A DNA stretch of 64,000 bases, taken from a virus. Numbering within the stretch: position 1 is the stretch's first letter; each line of letters starts with the position of its first letter. The DNA is taken from IMG/VR virus record IMGVR_UViG_3300042515_001753, positions 1 through 64,000 of that record, one strand, 5' to 3'. A program made the translations under genes and the position numbers. Shown here one piece after another: positions 1 through 9,291 of this stretch. Below the pieces are notes generated by a model, which did no database searches, had not been told where the DNA came from, and saw nothing but the letters and a program-made list of their open reading frames with translations.

Positions 1-3000
1 TATTGAATATAATCTGCTTATTAATACCAGCAACAGGACCAATTAATCCTTGAAGACCTTGTGTTCCTTGAATACCTTGAAGACCCTGAAGTCCTTGTGT
101 TCCTTGAGTACCTGTACCTCCTGTTCCTCCAGCAGTACCTTGAAGACCCTGAAGTCCTTGTGTTCCTTGAGTACCTGTACCTCCTGTTCCTCCAGCAGTA
201 CCTTGAAGACCCTGAAGTCCTTGTGAACCAACTGTACCTTGTGAACCTACTGTACCCTGAAGTCCCTGAAGACCTTGAGTTCCTTGTGAACCTACTATAC
301 CCTGAAGTCCCTGAAGACCTTGAGTTCCTTGTGAACCTACTATACCCTGAAGTCCCTGAAGACCTTGTGAACCAACTGTACCTTGTGAACCTACCGTACC
401 TTGAGTCCCCTGAAGACCTTGAAGACCTTGAGTTCCTTGTGAACCAACTGTACCTTGAGTCCCCTGAAGACCCTGACGACCTTGAAGACCTTGAGTTCCT
501 TGTGCTCCTTGAGTACCCTGAAGTCCTTGAGTACCCTGAAGTCCTTGAGTACCTTGAGTACCTTGAGTACCCTGGAGTCCTTGAATACCTTGAGTACCTT
601 GAGTTCCCTGGAGTCCTTGAGTACCTTGGAGTCCTTGAGTACCTTGAGTACCTTGAGTACCTTGAGTACCCTGGAGTCCTTGTGTACCTTGAGTACCTTG
701 AGTACCTTGAGTACCCTGGAGTCCTTGTGTACCTTGAGTACCTTGAGTACCTTGAGTACCCTGGAGTCCTTGAGTACCTTGAGTACCTTGAGTACCTTGT
801 TGACCTTGAGTTCCTTGAGTACCCTGGAGACCTTGAGTACCTTGAGTACCTTGAGTACCTTGTTCTCCCTGAAGACCTTGAGTACCTTGTGTTCCCTGCT
901 GACCTTGAAGACCTTGAGTACCCTGGAGACCCTGAGTACCTTGTATTCCCTGTAGGGCTGCATCCTGAATTGTTGATTTATAAATTTGGTCAGTTGCATT
1001 ATCATAAATTAAAATCAAATCATCAGAAGTTACACTACTTGTAGATATTTGACCTTTAATCGCTTGTTTTGTAACAATACCATCAAGGTATGGAGAAGTT
1101 ACAGTAGTATCAGTAACTTGCATTCCACCAGCAGCAAGTCTTACTCCATAAGGAACTTGAGTTGAACCAATACCTACACCATAATTAAATAACCAAGCAT
1201 CAGTTCCAAGTCCAGAATAAGTTCCAGACCTAACCCACATTATTTGCTTGTAACTTTCTGGAAGTGTATTAGCAGTACCAACTTGGAATGGAACTAATGG
1301 GATTCCTTCGGTAGATGCAATAGCAATACCACCGTGATTTGCGGTCGTATCAGTCGGTAAAGATATTGTTGTTAAACCCAGGACAATTTCTTTGTCCTGA
1401 ACTCTTAGTTCTGTTGCACTAATATAAACTGATGTACCACCAATTGTTAGATTATTTTGAACATTTAAATCATAGACATTTAATTGAGTCCCATCAAAAG
1501 TTAAATTATTAGAACCAGTTGGATTATTAGAACCATCTTTATAAACAACTTGGTTTGCAGAACCTGCTACTGGACCGGTTTGACCTTGAAGACCCTGGAG
1601 TCCTTGTGTACCTTGAGTACCTTGAGTACCTTGAAGACCCTGGAGACCCTGAGCACCCTGAGCACCCTGAGTACCTTGAGTACCTTGAGTACCTTGAAGA
1701 CCCTGAAGTCCTTGAAGTCCTTGAAGACCCTGAGTACCTTGAGTTCCTTGTGAACCTACTGTACCTTGTAGACCCTGAGTGCCTTGAGTCCCCTGAAGAC
1801 CCTGAGTACCTTGAGTACCTTGAGTACCTTGAGTACCTTGAGTACCCTGCTCACCCTGTAGTCCCTGAGTACCCTGGAGTCCTTGTGTACCTTGAGTACC
1901 TTGAAGACCCTGGAGACCCTGAGCACCCTGAGCACCCTGAGTACCTTGAGTTCCTTGTGAACCTACTGTACCTTGTAGACCCTGAGTGCCTTGAGTCCCC
2001 TGAAGACCCTGAAGACCTTGAGTACCTTGAGTACCTTGAGTACCCTGCTCACCCTGTAGTCCCTGAGTACCCTGGAGTCCTTGTGTACCTTGAGTACCTT
2101 GAGTACCTTGAAGACCCTGAGCACCTTGAGTACCCTGCTCACCCTGTAGTCCCTGAGTACCCTGGAGACCTTGTGTACCTTGAGTACCTTGAGTACCCTG
2201 AGTACCCTGAGTACCTTGAGTACCTTGAAGACCCTGAGTACCCTGAGTACCTTGAGTACCTTGAAGACCCTGAAGTCCTTGAAGACCTTGAGTACCTTGA
2301 AGACCTTGAGTACCTTGGAGACCTTGAGTACCTTGAAGTCCTTGAAGACCCTGAGTACCTTGAGTACCCTGAGTACCTTGAAGACCTTGTATTCCCTGAG
2401 TACCCTGAGTACCTTGAAGACCTTGTATTCCCTGAGTACCCTGAGTACCTTGAAGACCTTGAGTTCCCTGGAGTCCTTGCTCACCCTGGAGTCCTTGAGT
2501 TCCTTGCGTACCTTGAGTACCTTGCGTACCTTGAGTACCTTGCTCACCCTGGAGTCCTTGAGTACCTTGCTCACCCTGGAGTCCTTGAGTACCTTGAGTG
2601 CCTTGATGACCTTGAAGACCCTGAGTACCTTGAGTGCCTTGATGACCTTGAGTACCTTGTTCTCCTTGAAGACCCTGAAGTCCTTGAGTACCTTGTTCTC
2701 CTTGAAGACCTTGAGTACCTTGAAGACCTTGAGTACCTTGTTCCCCTTGAAGACCCTGAGTACCTTGAGTACCCTGAGTACCTTGAAGACCTTGTATTCC
2801 CTGAGTACCCTGAGTACCTTGAAGACCCTGAAGTCCTTGAAGACCTTGAGTACCTTGAAGACCTTGAGTACCTTGTTCTCCTTGAAGACCCTGAAGTCCT
2901 TGAGTACCTTGTTCTCCTTGAAGACCTTGAGTACCTTGAAGACCTTGAGTACCTTGAAGACCTTGAGTACCTTGTTCTCCTTGAAGACCCTGAAGACCTT

Positions 3001-4720
3001 GTATTCCCTGAGTACCCTGAGTACCTTGAAGACCTTGAGTACCTTGTTCTCCTTGAAGACCCTGAAGTCCTTGAAGACCCTGAAGTCCTTGAAGACCTTG
3101 AAGACCTTGAGTACCTTGTTCCCCTTGAAGACCCTGAAGTCCTTGAAGACCTTGAGTACCTTGAAGACCTTGAGTACCTTGAAGACCTTGAGTACCTTGT
3201 TCCCCTTGAAGACCCTGAAGTCCTTGAAGACCCTGAAGACCCTGAAGTCCTTGAGTACCTTGAAGACCTTGCAACGCAGCATTTTGAATTGTTGCCTTTC
3301 CTACAACTGTCCCACTTACATCATAAAGAGCAATAAAGTCTCCACTCTGCGGATCGGCAATTAAAGGAAGACCATTAATATCAAGATTTGATGCAGTTCC
3401 ATTAAAACGAGTCGCAGTTACTTCAGTATCAGTAATCTGAACATTACCAACTGCCAAACGAACTCCATAAGGAACTTGAGTTGAACCAATACCAACACCA
3501 TAATTAAATAACCAGGCATCAGTATTCAATCCGGCAAAAGCACCGGACTTGAACCACATTATTTTCTTATATGTGGCAGGTAATGTTTCAATACCAACAA
3601 TATTGAGACTTACAAGAGGAGTTCCTTCGGTAGATGCAATTGCAATACCACCGTGATTTGCCGTTGTATCTGTGGAAACATCATTACCCTGAGAATCGGT
3701 TGTAAATCCAAGAATAATGTCCGCATCACTAACTCTAAAGTTTTCAACAAGAATATAACCTGCTGTACCACCAACAGTAATATTTCCAGTTACATTAAGA
3801 TTATTATTAACCTGTAAATCATTTCCAATCGTTACATTTCCAGGTAAAGTTGGATTTGTTGAAATTGAAACAACAGGAGTTGAACTTTCTCCCGTTCCTC
3901 CTGATACATAAATCTGATTTGCCGCCCCAGAAATTGTCTGAATATAATCTCCAAATGTATCAGTTCCTAACCCAACACTATTTGGTTGAATAGTTGCTGC
4001 TAATGATACATTACCAGTTCCATCAAAACTAATTGGAGAAGCAACAACATCTCCAGTAATTTCAAAAGTTCTTGGAGTGACTAATTGAATTGCAGATGCG
4101 GCAATGCCTGTCAAGCTGCCTACAAATCCACCAAGAGATGTAGTTATACCTGTAATATAAGCGTCTCCAGAAATAGTAATCCCAGATTCGGTTGTTTCAA
4201 GTTTTACATTATTATTATAATAAAGTTGAGCACCACCATTAGGATTAAAAATTGCGCTTGTAACTGTGGCAAAAGGATCCGCAATTTGAATGTTGTTGCC
4301 TAAAATATAAAGAGTAGATCCAGAAATATCACGAATTATTGAACTATTACCATTAGAATAAATCTCTAAATCTGGATTATCACCAAAATATAATCTATCA
4401 TTAGATCTAAAATATGCATTATTTTCAAATGTTGTAATTCCAGAAATAATTAAATCCGAATTAATACCAACTCTACCACCAAAAGTAGAAACTCCCGTTA
4501 CATTTAAATTATCTGCAGTAAGATCATCAAAAAATACATCATCGGTTACATATAAATCACCAACAATATTTGTATCACCAATAACTTTAAGAGAATATTG
4601 TTCGGCATTTGTCGTTCCAATACCTACCTTTCCCGTTACCTGAATAACAGTCTTATCTTCACTATAGGATGATAAACCTACTTTGAGTTCTCTTTGCCTA
4701 CCGCTGACGTACTTATCCAT
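1..4720 (-). CDS. Collagen-repeat tail fibre-like protein (3' end beyond window)
   Basis: The frame is open from ATG at 4720 to the left edge (1573 codons seen, no stop). The N-terminal ~480 residues are beta-rich with typical phage fibre phrases (VGIGTT, LNVTGVSTFGG). Two long Gly-X-Y collagen stretches follow, built mainly from GTQ, GLQ and GEQ triplets: about 562 residues (3268-1583) and about 304 residues (about 950-38). They are separated by globular modules that are clear duplicates: DTTANHGGIAIASTEG and GIGSTQVPYGVRLA occur in both (near 3650/3480 and 1340/1150). A third module starts at the edge (GPVAG, like GPVAG at 1570). Collagen-like triplet repeats form trimeric rods in phage fibres. 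Role as a distal tail or host-contact fibre is inferred. Long open frames on the opposite strand here are repeat artefacts. Confidence 0.85.
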   Translation of the reverse strand, partial: MDKYVSGRQRELKVGLSSYSEDKTVIQVTGKVGIGTTNAEQYSLKVIGDTNIVGDLYVTDDVFFDDLTADNLNVTGVSTFGGRVGINSDLIISGITTFENNAYFRSNDRLYFGDNPDLEIYSNGNSSIIRDISGSTLYILGNNIQIADPFATVTSAIFNPNGGAQLYYNNNVKLETTESGITISGDAYITGITTSLGGFVGSLTGIAASAIQLVTPRTFEITGDVVASPISFDGTGNVSLAATIQPNSVGLGTDTFGDYIQTISGAANQIYVSGGTGESSTPVVSISTNPTLPGNVTIGNDLQVNNNLNVTGNITVGGTAGYILVENFRVSDADIILGFTTDSQGNDVSTDTTANHGGIAIASTEGTPLVSLNIVGIETLPATYKKIMWFKSGAFAGLNTDAWLFNYGVGIGSTQVPYGVRLAVGNVQITDTEVTATRFNGTASNLDINGLPLIADPQSGDFIALYDVSGTVVGKATIQNAALQGLQGTQGLQGLQGLQGLQGLQGEQGTQGLQGTQGLQGTQGLQGLQGLQGEQGTQGLQGLQGLQGLQGLQGLQGEQGTQGLQGTQGTQGIQGLQGLQGEQGTQGLQGTQGLQGTQGLQGEQGTQGLQGLQGEQGTQGLQGTQGLQGLQGLQGTQGTQGIQGLQGTQGTQGTQGLQGEQGTQGLQGTQGLQGEQGTQGLQGLQGEQGTQGHQGTQGTQGLQGHQGTQGTQGLQGEQGTQGLQGEQGTQGTQGTQGTQGTQGLQGEQGLQGTQGLQGTQGTQGIQGLQGTQGTQGIQGLQGTQGTQGTQGLQGLQGTQGLQGTQGLQGTQGLQGLQGLQGTQGTQGTQGLQGTQGTQGTQGTQGTQGTQGLQGTQGLQGEQGTQGAQGLQGTQGTQGTQGLQGTQGLQGEQGTQGTQGTQGLQGLQGTQGTQGLQGTVGSQGTQGTQGAQGAQGLQGLQGTQGTQGLQGTQGLQGEQGTQGTQGTQGTQGTQGLQGTQGTQGLQGTVGSQGTQGTQGLQGLQGLQGLQGTQGTQGTQGAQGAQGLQGLQGTQGTQGTQGLQGLQGQTGPVAGSANQVVYKDGSNNPTGSNNLTFDGTQLNVYDLNVQNNLTIGGTSVYISATELRVQDKEIVLGLTTISLPTDTTANHGGIAIASTEGIPLVPFQVGTANTLPESYKQIMWVRSGTYSGLGTDAWLFNYGVGIGSTQVPYGVRLAAGGMQVTDTTVTSPYLDGIVTKQAIKGQISTSSVTSDDLILIYDNATDQIYKSTIQDAALQGIQGTQGLQGTQGLQGQQGTQGTQGLQGEQGTQGTQGTQGLQGTQGTQGQQGTQGTQGTQGLQGTQGTQGTQGTQGLQGTQGTQGTQGTQGLQGTQGTQGTQGTQGLQGTQGLQGTQGTQGIQGLQGTQGTQGTQGLQGTQGLQGTQGAQGTQGLQGRQGLQGTQGTVGSQGTQGLQGLQGTQGTVGSQGTVGSQGLQGLQGIVGSQGTQGLQGLQGIVGSQGTQGLQGLQGTVGSQGTVGSQGLQGLQGTAGGTGGTGTQGTQGLQGLQGTAGGTGGTGTQGTQGLQGLQGIQGTQGLQGLIGPVAGINKQIIFN
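38..950 (-). repeat. Collagen-like Gly-X-Y coding repeat B
   Basis: About 304 residues of Gly-X-Y triplets in the same frame as repeat A. At 84-230 a block containing SGVGTGTQGTQ-type residues is directly repeated, and at 235-365 another block is repeated three times. Units are 9 bases, with longer 63-72 base blocks superimposed. Confidence 0.95.
1583..3268 (-). repeat. Collagen-like Gly-X-Y coding repeat A
   Basis: About 187 consecutive 9-base units encoding Gly-X-Y. The plus strand reads as recurring ACC-TTG-AGT and related units. X-Y is mainly TQ, LQ, EQ or IQ, with no proline-rich collagen bias. Larger blocks (for example 1596-1760 and 1873-2000) are near-identical, indicating recent block duplication within the repeat. 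Confidence 0.95.
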
Positions 4721-4723
4721 TTT

Positions 4724-5071
4724 TTAGTTAAGAGTTTCGAGAATACTGGATACAAACTTAATATCAGTATTATTACTTGCAGATAATTTTAAAACATCAC
4801 TAGATTCAAGAACCAACTTTCCGGATAATAAATTTGCACTATCACTTGAGGAGATTGGATATGATTTAAGAAGTTCGGTAGTCACCGCAATTCCTGTTCT
4901 CTTATTAGTTCTTTGATGAGATAAAGAAACTATTTGAGTATCTGACCCTACATTTGTTGCCTGTGCCAAAAGAACAACACCAGTATATCCAACGGGTGCA
5001 GTATAAATTCCAACCGTGTTTGTTGACCCAACAGAAGTAATTGTTTTAAATATATTAAGTGCTAGTGCCAT
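4724..5071 (-). CDS. Small virion-associated protein (115 aa), unknown
   Basis: A 115-residue protein beginning MALALNIFKTITSVG, rich in Ser/Thr/Val with alternating polar and hydrophobic residues suggesting an all-beta fold. No catalytic motif is seen. It sits three bases upstream of the collagen-fibre gene and three bases downstream of the 721-aa fibre protein, so the three genes form one late operon. Proteins of this type recur next to fibre genes in T4-like cyanophages and are usually taken as virion components or fibre adaptors; that role is inferred from position. Confidence 0.6.
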   Translation of the reverse strand: MALALNIFKTITSVGSTNTVGIYTAPVGYTGVVLLAQATNVGSDTQIVSLSHQRTNKRTGIAVTTELLKSYPISSSDSANLLSGKLVLESSDVLKLSASNNTDIKFVSSILETLN

Positions 5072-5074
5072 TCT

Positions 5075-7240
5075 TTAATCTCCTCCTAGTGCTAAAATAA
5101 ATGGTGTAAGGGTCGAAAACAAACTCTTAGAATAAAATGTACCAGAGATAGTACCAGTCTGTTGATTAATTACAACACCATCACCAATTCTAAAGTTCCC
5201 AGATTGGTCCGTACTTGTAAATACAACTAATCCTCCATTACGAGCATCAGTTTCATTTTCCTGAATTGGAACACCACCAGTTGTAGGAAGAGCAGTTGCA
5301 ATTTCAGTACCAGAACCAATATATTCTAATGAATGCCCAGATGCCAAAATACGACTCTGTTTAAAAAATGGCACCTGAGTTCCGATTCCAACTTCATAAG
5401 GAACATTATCATTTACCGTAACAGTACAAATACCGGCAGAAATTGGAGTAGAACTTAAGATTGAATAATAAGTTGGAACCATTACGGGAACCGCTATTGC
5501 TGTATTTATCCCAACTTCAGGACCGGTTAATGTAACTGTCGGAGTAGAAACATATCCCCTACCACTAGAAACCATATCAATTGCAACCACCGACCCATCT
5601 TTAACTTCCGCAACTGCTTGTGCAGTAACTCCAAAATTAGTTTCTGGATCAGATATAGTAATTTCGGGAGAAACAGAATATCCAGACCCACCAATACTTA
5701 CCAATATTTTTTCTACTGTATAGAAAAGTTCACCAAAATAAATCACCTGACCGTCAAAGGGTCTTATGACATTAATCTTTGCAGTTCCACCAGAGGCATA
5801 AGTATGGGAAAATGTAGAAACTCCAGTATAAACTGAGAATGATGTAGATGAAGCAATACTCACGACTTCAAAAATGTATCCATAATTTCCAGAAGGAAAA
5901 TTGGAAATAGTGCTAATTGATACAATACCATTATTCACATAATTATGAGTAATTGTAGAAGTCCCTACATTTACCACAAACTGATTAGATGCCGGTATTG
6001 ATATTACATTAAAAATATGATTAGAAGCTCCATTATTATCTCCCGGTGCTGGTGGAAAATATGCCGTAGATATACCACCACCAGAATTACAAGAAAATAC
6101 CAAATTAGACATCGTAACACTGATACCAACAGTAAAATTATGATTAGTAGATGTCGTTACGGTCAAAATACCAGTCGTATTAGTATAATTTGCAGTACTA
6201 ATATTATAATTAGTAACTGCATTTACCGAAGAACAGGTAAATTTCAATCCGGAAATTGAAACTCCCATTCCAACATTAAAATTATGTGGAGCATTTAAAG
6301 TAATTGTAGAGAGTCCTGTAGTATTATTATAAAGTGCGTTTGTAACATTTAAAGTTGGAGTATTTAAATTCAATACAAAAGTATCTGAATTTTCTGCCGC
6401 AGCACTTGTGACTATTCCCGTATATTTCAAGGGTCCAATACCATCCGCAACTAGTCCAAAATTACCAAAAGAGGAGTTTGAGTTTGTAAGGTCACATGCA
6501 GCACCAGACCCACAAAAAACTGCAACATCATCGCAAATAGTAAAGAGAGAAACTAACTGAGCATATCCCTCATTGGTCATCGATGCTCCAATACCACCCT
6601 GATTATATTGAGTATAGGAGTCAAGAACCATACTCTTAGTTGGTCCTATGGCATCATTTCCATCAATCTTTAATCCAATACTGTTTGGAATAAAGTTTGT
6701 ACAGTTCTGAATATAAGGTGATTGATTGAAGTATCCAATCTCTACTGGATTAAAGGCAAAAATTGCACCAGTATTTGCAGGTCCAACAAAGGACATTTCG
6801 GCAATATAATTTCCATTACTTACATAAAAAAGGTCTGCTTGATTTTGTGGAGTGACGGAGACCTCTCTTAAACTATCCCCAACAATACTAACTTGTTCGG
6901 GAATCTTAATTGGATTATTTTCTATATAACTTCCAGCACTAACCTTAATAACAGTTCCTGTTGTTGCTGCCTCAACTGCTCCTCGGATGGTTCGTTTTGC
7001 GTCTCCGAGTTTTTTTCCTGTATTTGTATCGCTTCCGTCTGTTGTGACATATAAAATATTTGTTACTGTTGCTCCGGCGCCGATGCGGATAATATCAGTT
7101 CCTATTCCAGTACGGTCCCTCCTTGCGGTTAATTCACCATCATAAGTGTTGTAGGCTAATTCTCCACTTAAGAGATTCTCTATTGTAGGTCTTTTACCTG
7201 GAACAGCAGACCTTCTAATCCTAATGGGGGTTCCGTCCAT
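5075..7240 (-). CDS. Tail fibre / beta-helix virion protein (721 aa)
   Basis: The start ATG at 7240 gives an N-terminus (MDGTPIRIRRSAVPGKRP, then LLSGELAYNTYDGEL) typical of T4-like cyanophage fibre or neck-fibre proteins. Residues ~85-130 (LYVTTDGSDTNTGKKLGDAKRTI) resemble the entry of right-handed parallel beta-helix proteins: a list-like DUF1565/pectate-lyase fold with GDSLREV and repeated short strands to ~290. Residues ~300-600 are Ser/Thr-rich beta repeats, with GGSGYSVSPEITIS and SSGRGYVSTPTVT as two copies of one motif. The C-terminus SGTFYSKSLFSTLTPF is conserved-looking. No transmembrane segment. Inferred role: receptor-contacting or baseplate fibre. Confidence 0.75.
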   Translation of the reverse strand: MDGTPIRIRRSAVPGKRPTIENLLSGELAYNTYDGELTARRDRTGIGTDIIRIGAGATVTNILYVTTDGSDTNTGKKLGDAKRTIRGAVEAATTGTVIKVSAGSYIENNPIKIPEQVSIVGDSLREVSVTPQNQADLFYVSNGNYIAEMSFVGPANTGAIFAFNPVEIGYFNQSPYIQNCTNFIPNSIGLKIDGNDAIGPTKSMVLDSYTQYNQGGIGASMTNEGYAQLVSLFTICDDVAVFCGSGAACDLTNSNSSFGNFGLVADGIGPLKYTGIVTSAAAENSDTFVLNLNTPTLNVTNALYNNTTGLSTITLNAPHNFNVGMGVSISGLKFTCSSVNAVTNYNISTANYTNTTGILTVTTSTNHNFTVGISVTMSNLVFSCNSGGGISTAYFPPAPGDNNGASNHIFNVISIPASNQFVVNVGTSTITHNYVNNGIVSISTISNFPSGNYGYIFEVVSIASSTSFSVYTGVSTFSHTYASGGTAKINVIRPFDGQVIYFGELFYTVEKILVSIGGSGYSVSPEITISDPETNFGVTAQAVAEVKDGSVVAIDMVSSGRGYVSTPTVTLTGPEVGINTAIAVPVMVPTYYSILSSTPISAGICTVTVNDNVPYEVGIGTQVPFFKQSRILASGHSLEYIGSGTEIATALPTTGGVPIQENETDARNGGLVVFTSTDQSGNFRIGDGVVINQQTGTISGTFYSKSLFSTLTPFILALGGD

Positions 7241-7292
7241 TTATAACATTCGGTATTTACCAAAATTAGACAGTATATACTGCCATTTGATT

Positions 7293-7300
7293 TATTTATA
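7293..7300 (-). promoter_or_regulatory. Late promoter TATAAATA
   Basis: An exact TATAAATA on the minus strand, 53 bases before the ATG of the 721-aa fibre gene. It matches the T4 gp55-type late promoter (consensus NATAAATA in cyanophages) and probably drives the three fibre genes to the left. Confidence 0.7.
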
Positions 7301-7305
7301 AAACC

Positions 7306-7677
7306 TCAAGAAGCATTATTTTTTCTTGGACGATAGGCATAAAGATTTGTGGGTAATGGAGGTTTCATCCATTCTTGTATTTTATCAAATCGTTCTTCAC
7401 TATAAAAATCTTGCTGAACATACCACAGTTTCCAGTGCTCGTGCCCCTTAGATTGATTACAGGAATGGCAAGAGCATACTACATTCGTAGTAGTATCTAA
7501 TCCACCTTTTGATTGAGGAACTATGTGGTCTATTGTAAGATTATCTTCGGACTCACAATAGGCACACTTATGATTCCAACTCTCTTTGATATCTTTTCTC
7601 CATATTCGTTTAGCATCCCCAGAACTTGCTGTACAAAGATTAAACAGATACTCTTTAGGCGAATGGAGAGGTCCCAT
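7306..7677 (-). CDS. HNH endonuclease (123 aa)
   Basis: A compact HNH protein. Cys pair CAYC near residue 38, the ββα core LTIDHIVPQSKGG near residues 47-59 with D-H as the metal/catalytic pair, the central N of TTTNVVC, then CHSCNQSKG as the second Cys pair and final helix. The two CxxC pairs make a structural zinc site, as in free-standing phage HNH nucleases. It stands alone between unknown genes and the late fibre operon. Whether it is a homing enzyme or a packaging-related nickase cannot be told from sequence. Confidence 0.85.
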   Translation of the reverse strand: MGPLHSPKEYLFNLCTASSGDAKRIWRKDIKESWNHKCAYCESEDNLTIDHIVPQSKGGLDTTTNVVCSCHSCNQSKGHEHWKLWYVQQDFYSEERFDKIQEWMKPPLPTNLYAYRPRKNNAS

Positions 7678-7768
7678 AAGTTACTGCGACTTATGATTAT
7701 TTAGAGTTATTGAGATGGTTTCTTTTAGACAAATCCAAATATAACTAAACTGTTCGGATAATGTTGTC

Positions 7769-7840
7769 TTATGATTCATTCTTCTTTATTTCTTCCAAAA
7801 TTATAACCCCAATAAATGATATACAAATCAAAGAAAACAT
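7769..7840 (-). CDS. Possible 23-aa membrane peptide
   Basis: Short frame starting MFSLICISFIGVIILEE and ending in charged residues (IKKNES): one hydrophobic span followed by a basic/acidic tail, the usual look of phage micro-membrane proteins. No Shine-Dalgarno sequence is visible. It fills part of an otherwise empty 180-base gap (7678-7861); nothing else is seen there. Confidence 0.3.
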   Translation of the reverse strand: MFSLICISFIGVIILEEIKKNES

Positions 7841-7861
7841 TAAACCAATTGATATTTTGCA

Positions 7862-8182
7862 TCATACCACAAAAGGTTTTTGTTGACCCTCGGGAAGTTT
7901 AATTTGTGGTAGTGATCTGTTAGGTCCATTTCCACCAGTTGAGATTGGACTTTCCCAAGAACTACCAACAGCACCTTGCACTACCTCATTCGTAGGAAGT
8001 GCTTTCGGCATTTCAATATCAATCACCTGACCCATCAGGAACTTATTTCTTAAGATTGACCGATTAGCAGGGTCAAAAGCAACCATTGCCAGTGCATCTT
8101 GTTCTTCACCACAGTCTAGGATTTTTCTACCAGTCTTAGTCTCAATGACGGAAAAATAATCTTCTGTATTATACTTTTTCAT
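7862..8182 (-). CDS. Hypothetical protein (106 aa)
   Basis: Not recognised. MKKYNTEDYFSVIETKTGRK at the N-terminus, then a mixed region, then a Gly/Pro/Ser-rich tail (STGGNGPNRSLPQIKLPEGQ) that looks disordered. The start overlaps the end of the upstream 77-aa gene by 14 bases, so the two are probably co-transcribed from the promoter at 8425-8453. Confidence 0.6.
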   Translation of the reverse strand: MKKYNTEDYFSVIETKTGRKILDCGEEQDALAMVAFDPANRSILRNKFLMGQVIDIEMPKALPTNEVVQGAVGSSWESPISTGGNGPNRSLPQIKLPEGQQKPFVV

Positions 8183-8402
8183 TATTTGGTTGCGAAGGAA
8201 TTACTGGATTACGATTGACATTCTTAATGACGATAAAAGCATCTTTTTGATAAGTAACAGTACCAAAAGGTTTAGACCACTTTGGATTTGCATCTGGATG
8301 AGTTGCAGTACCAGTTATGGCACAACCACCGACTTGTACTACAATCTCATCCGTTGGTTCCCATCCAAGTTCTGCGATGAGTTCGTTAATCCTTTCTATC
8401 AT
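8169..8402 (-). CDS. Hypothetical protein (77 aa)
   Basis: Not recognised. Starts MIERINELIAELGWEPTDEI, then VVQVGGCAITG and TVTYQKDAFIVIKNV, suggesting a small alpha-beta domain. It lies 23 bases downstream of the -10 box of a good sigma-70-like promoter and overlaps the 106-aa gene. Function unknown. Confidence 0.6.
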   Translation of the reverse strand: MIERINELIAELGWEPTDEIVVQVGGCAITGTATHPDANPKWSKPFGTVTYQKDAFIVIKNVNRNPVIPSQPNNEKV

Positions 8403-8424
8403 TTTGCTTTTGAGTTCTTTCAGT

Positions 8425-8453
8425 ATTATAGACCATTTTTATCGGTCTGTAAA
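8425..8453 (-). promoter_or_regulatory. Sigma70-like promoter TTTACA-17-TATAAT
   Basis: On the minus strand TTTACA (8448-8453), a 17-base spacer and TATAAT (8425-8430) stand just before the 77-aa gene. The spacing and near-consensus hexamers suggest an early promoter used by host polymerase. Confidence 0.6.
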
Positions 8454-8494
8454 GATTAGGCCAAGTATCTTGGATAATCTCTGCGAGGATATCA

Positions 8495-9199
8495 TCAATA
8501 CTTTTCCAAACAATATATGCCGTTCTTTTCAGTAATCGCAGAGCAAGTATCCACAAAATCACCACAACACATATAAGTGATTTTACCAAAGTTACGAATA
8601 TTTCCAGAATGTATATGCCCGCAAATTACACCAGAATATTTCTTATCTCTTTGGGCACAATAAGAAGCAATATCGGTCTCATATTGATTGATATAATTCT
8701 TTCCTCTTACAGTATTCTTGAGGAAATATACTAAAGAAAATCTAAAGAATCTTTCCAACCAAATACTTAAGGGTGTAATTAATTCATAACCTTTATTGAA
8801 CATTAATTGCTTCCAAGACCCAGAAGAGTACTCAGAATACTTATCTCCGTGAATACAAAGAAACTTATTTCCCTTTGAGTCCTTATGAATATACTCTTCT
8901 ACCATCTTAAAGTTCTTGTGTTCAAAGTCAGTATAACGACGAATCATTCCCTCGTGATTACCAAGAATATAAACAATCTCGGTTCCTTTCTTTGCGAGAT
9001 TGAGTATTTGATGAACGCATTCAGTATGTTCCTTTTTCCAAAGAGTATTATATTTTTCCATACAGTAGATGTCTATAATGTCACCTACCAGAACTAACTT
9101 TTTGGTTTTGAGTTCTTTCAGAAACTTAAGAAACTTTTCGGTATTACATCTTGGAGTTCCTAAATGCACATCTGAAACAAATACCGTATCGTAAGTCAT
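8495..9199 (-). CDS. Calcineurin-like metallophosphoesterase (LpxH-like, 234 aa)
   Basis: The metal-binding motifs of the calcineurin-like phosphoesterase family are all present: DVH (D10, H12), GD (D40), GNHE (N81, H82), IHGDKY near residue 115 and GHIH near residue 193. The arrangement resembles UDP-2,3-diacylglucosamine hydrolase (LpxH) and phage Ser/Thr phosphatase relatives. Substrate cannot be decided: nucleotide, lipid A precursor or protein phosphate are all possible. It follows a TATAAT box at 9225-9230 without a clear -35. Confidence 0.8.
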   Translation of the reverse strand: MTYDTVFVSDVHLGTPRCNTEKFLKFLKELKTKKLVLVGDIIDIYCMEKYNTLWKKEHTECVHQILNLAKKGTEIVYILGNHEGMIRRYTDFEHKNFKMVEEYIHKDSKGNKFLCIHGDKYSEYSSGSWKQLMFNKGYELITPLSIWLERFFRFSLVYFLKNTVRGKNYINQYETDIASYCAQRDKKYSGVICGHIHSGNIRNFGKITYMCCGDFVDTCSAITEKNGIYCLEKY

Positions 9200-9225
9200 A
9201 AAGAGTTATGGTTTTATCTTATGTA

Positions 9226-9291
9226 TTATAGCAGAGACATTATGAAAAGGAACACTCCGAATGCTATGAATGCTGCGAGGATTGTTAGCAT
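9226..9291 (-). CDS. Possible 21-aa membrane peptide
   Basis: A frame encoding MLTILAAFIAFGVFLFIMSL plus one residue, a single uninterrupted transmembrane-type helix. Its ATG overlaps the stop of the GIY-YIG gene by seven bases, which suggests translational coupling. Tiny membrane peptides like this are frequent in cyanophages; function unknown. Its stop lies inside the TATAAT preceding the phosphoesterase gene. Confidence 0.45.
   Translation of the reverse strand: MLTILAAFIAFGVFLFIMSLL

Noticed and set aside
61-3364. Long open frames on the plus strand and in other frames across the collagen repeats (up to ~590 codons of LEYLEYPE- or STLSTL-type repeats)
   Set aside because: They are reading-frame shadows of a 9-base repeat without stops. 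The minus-strand Gly-X-Y frame continues into well-formed globular domains on both sides, the others do not.
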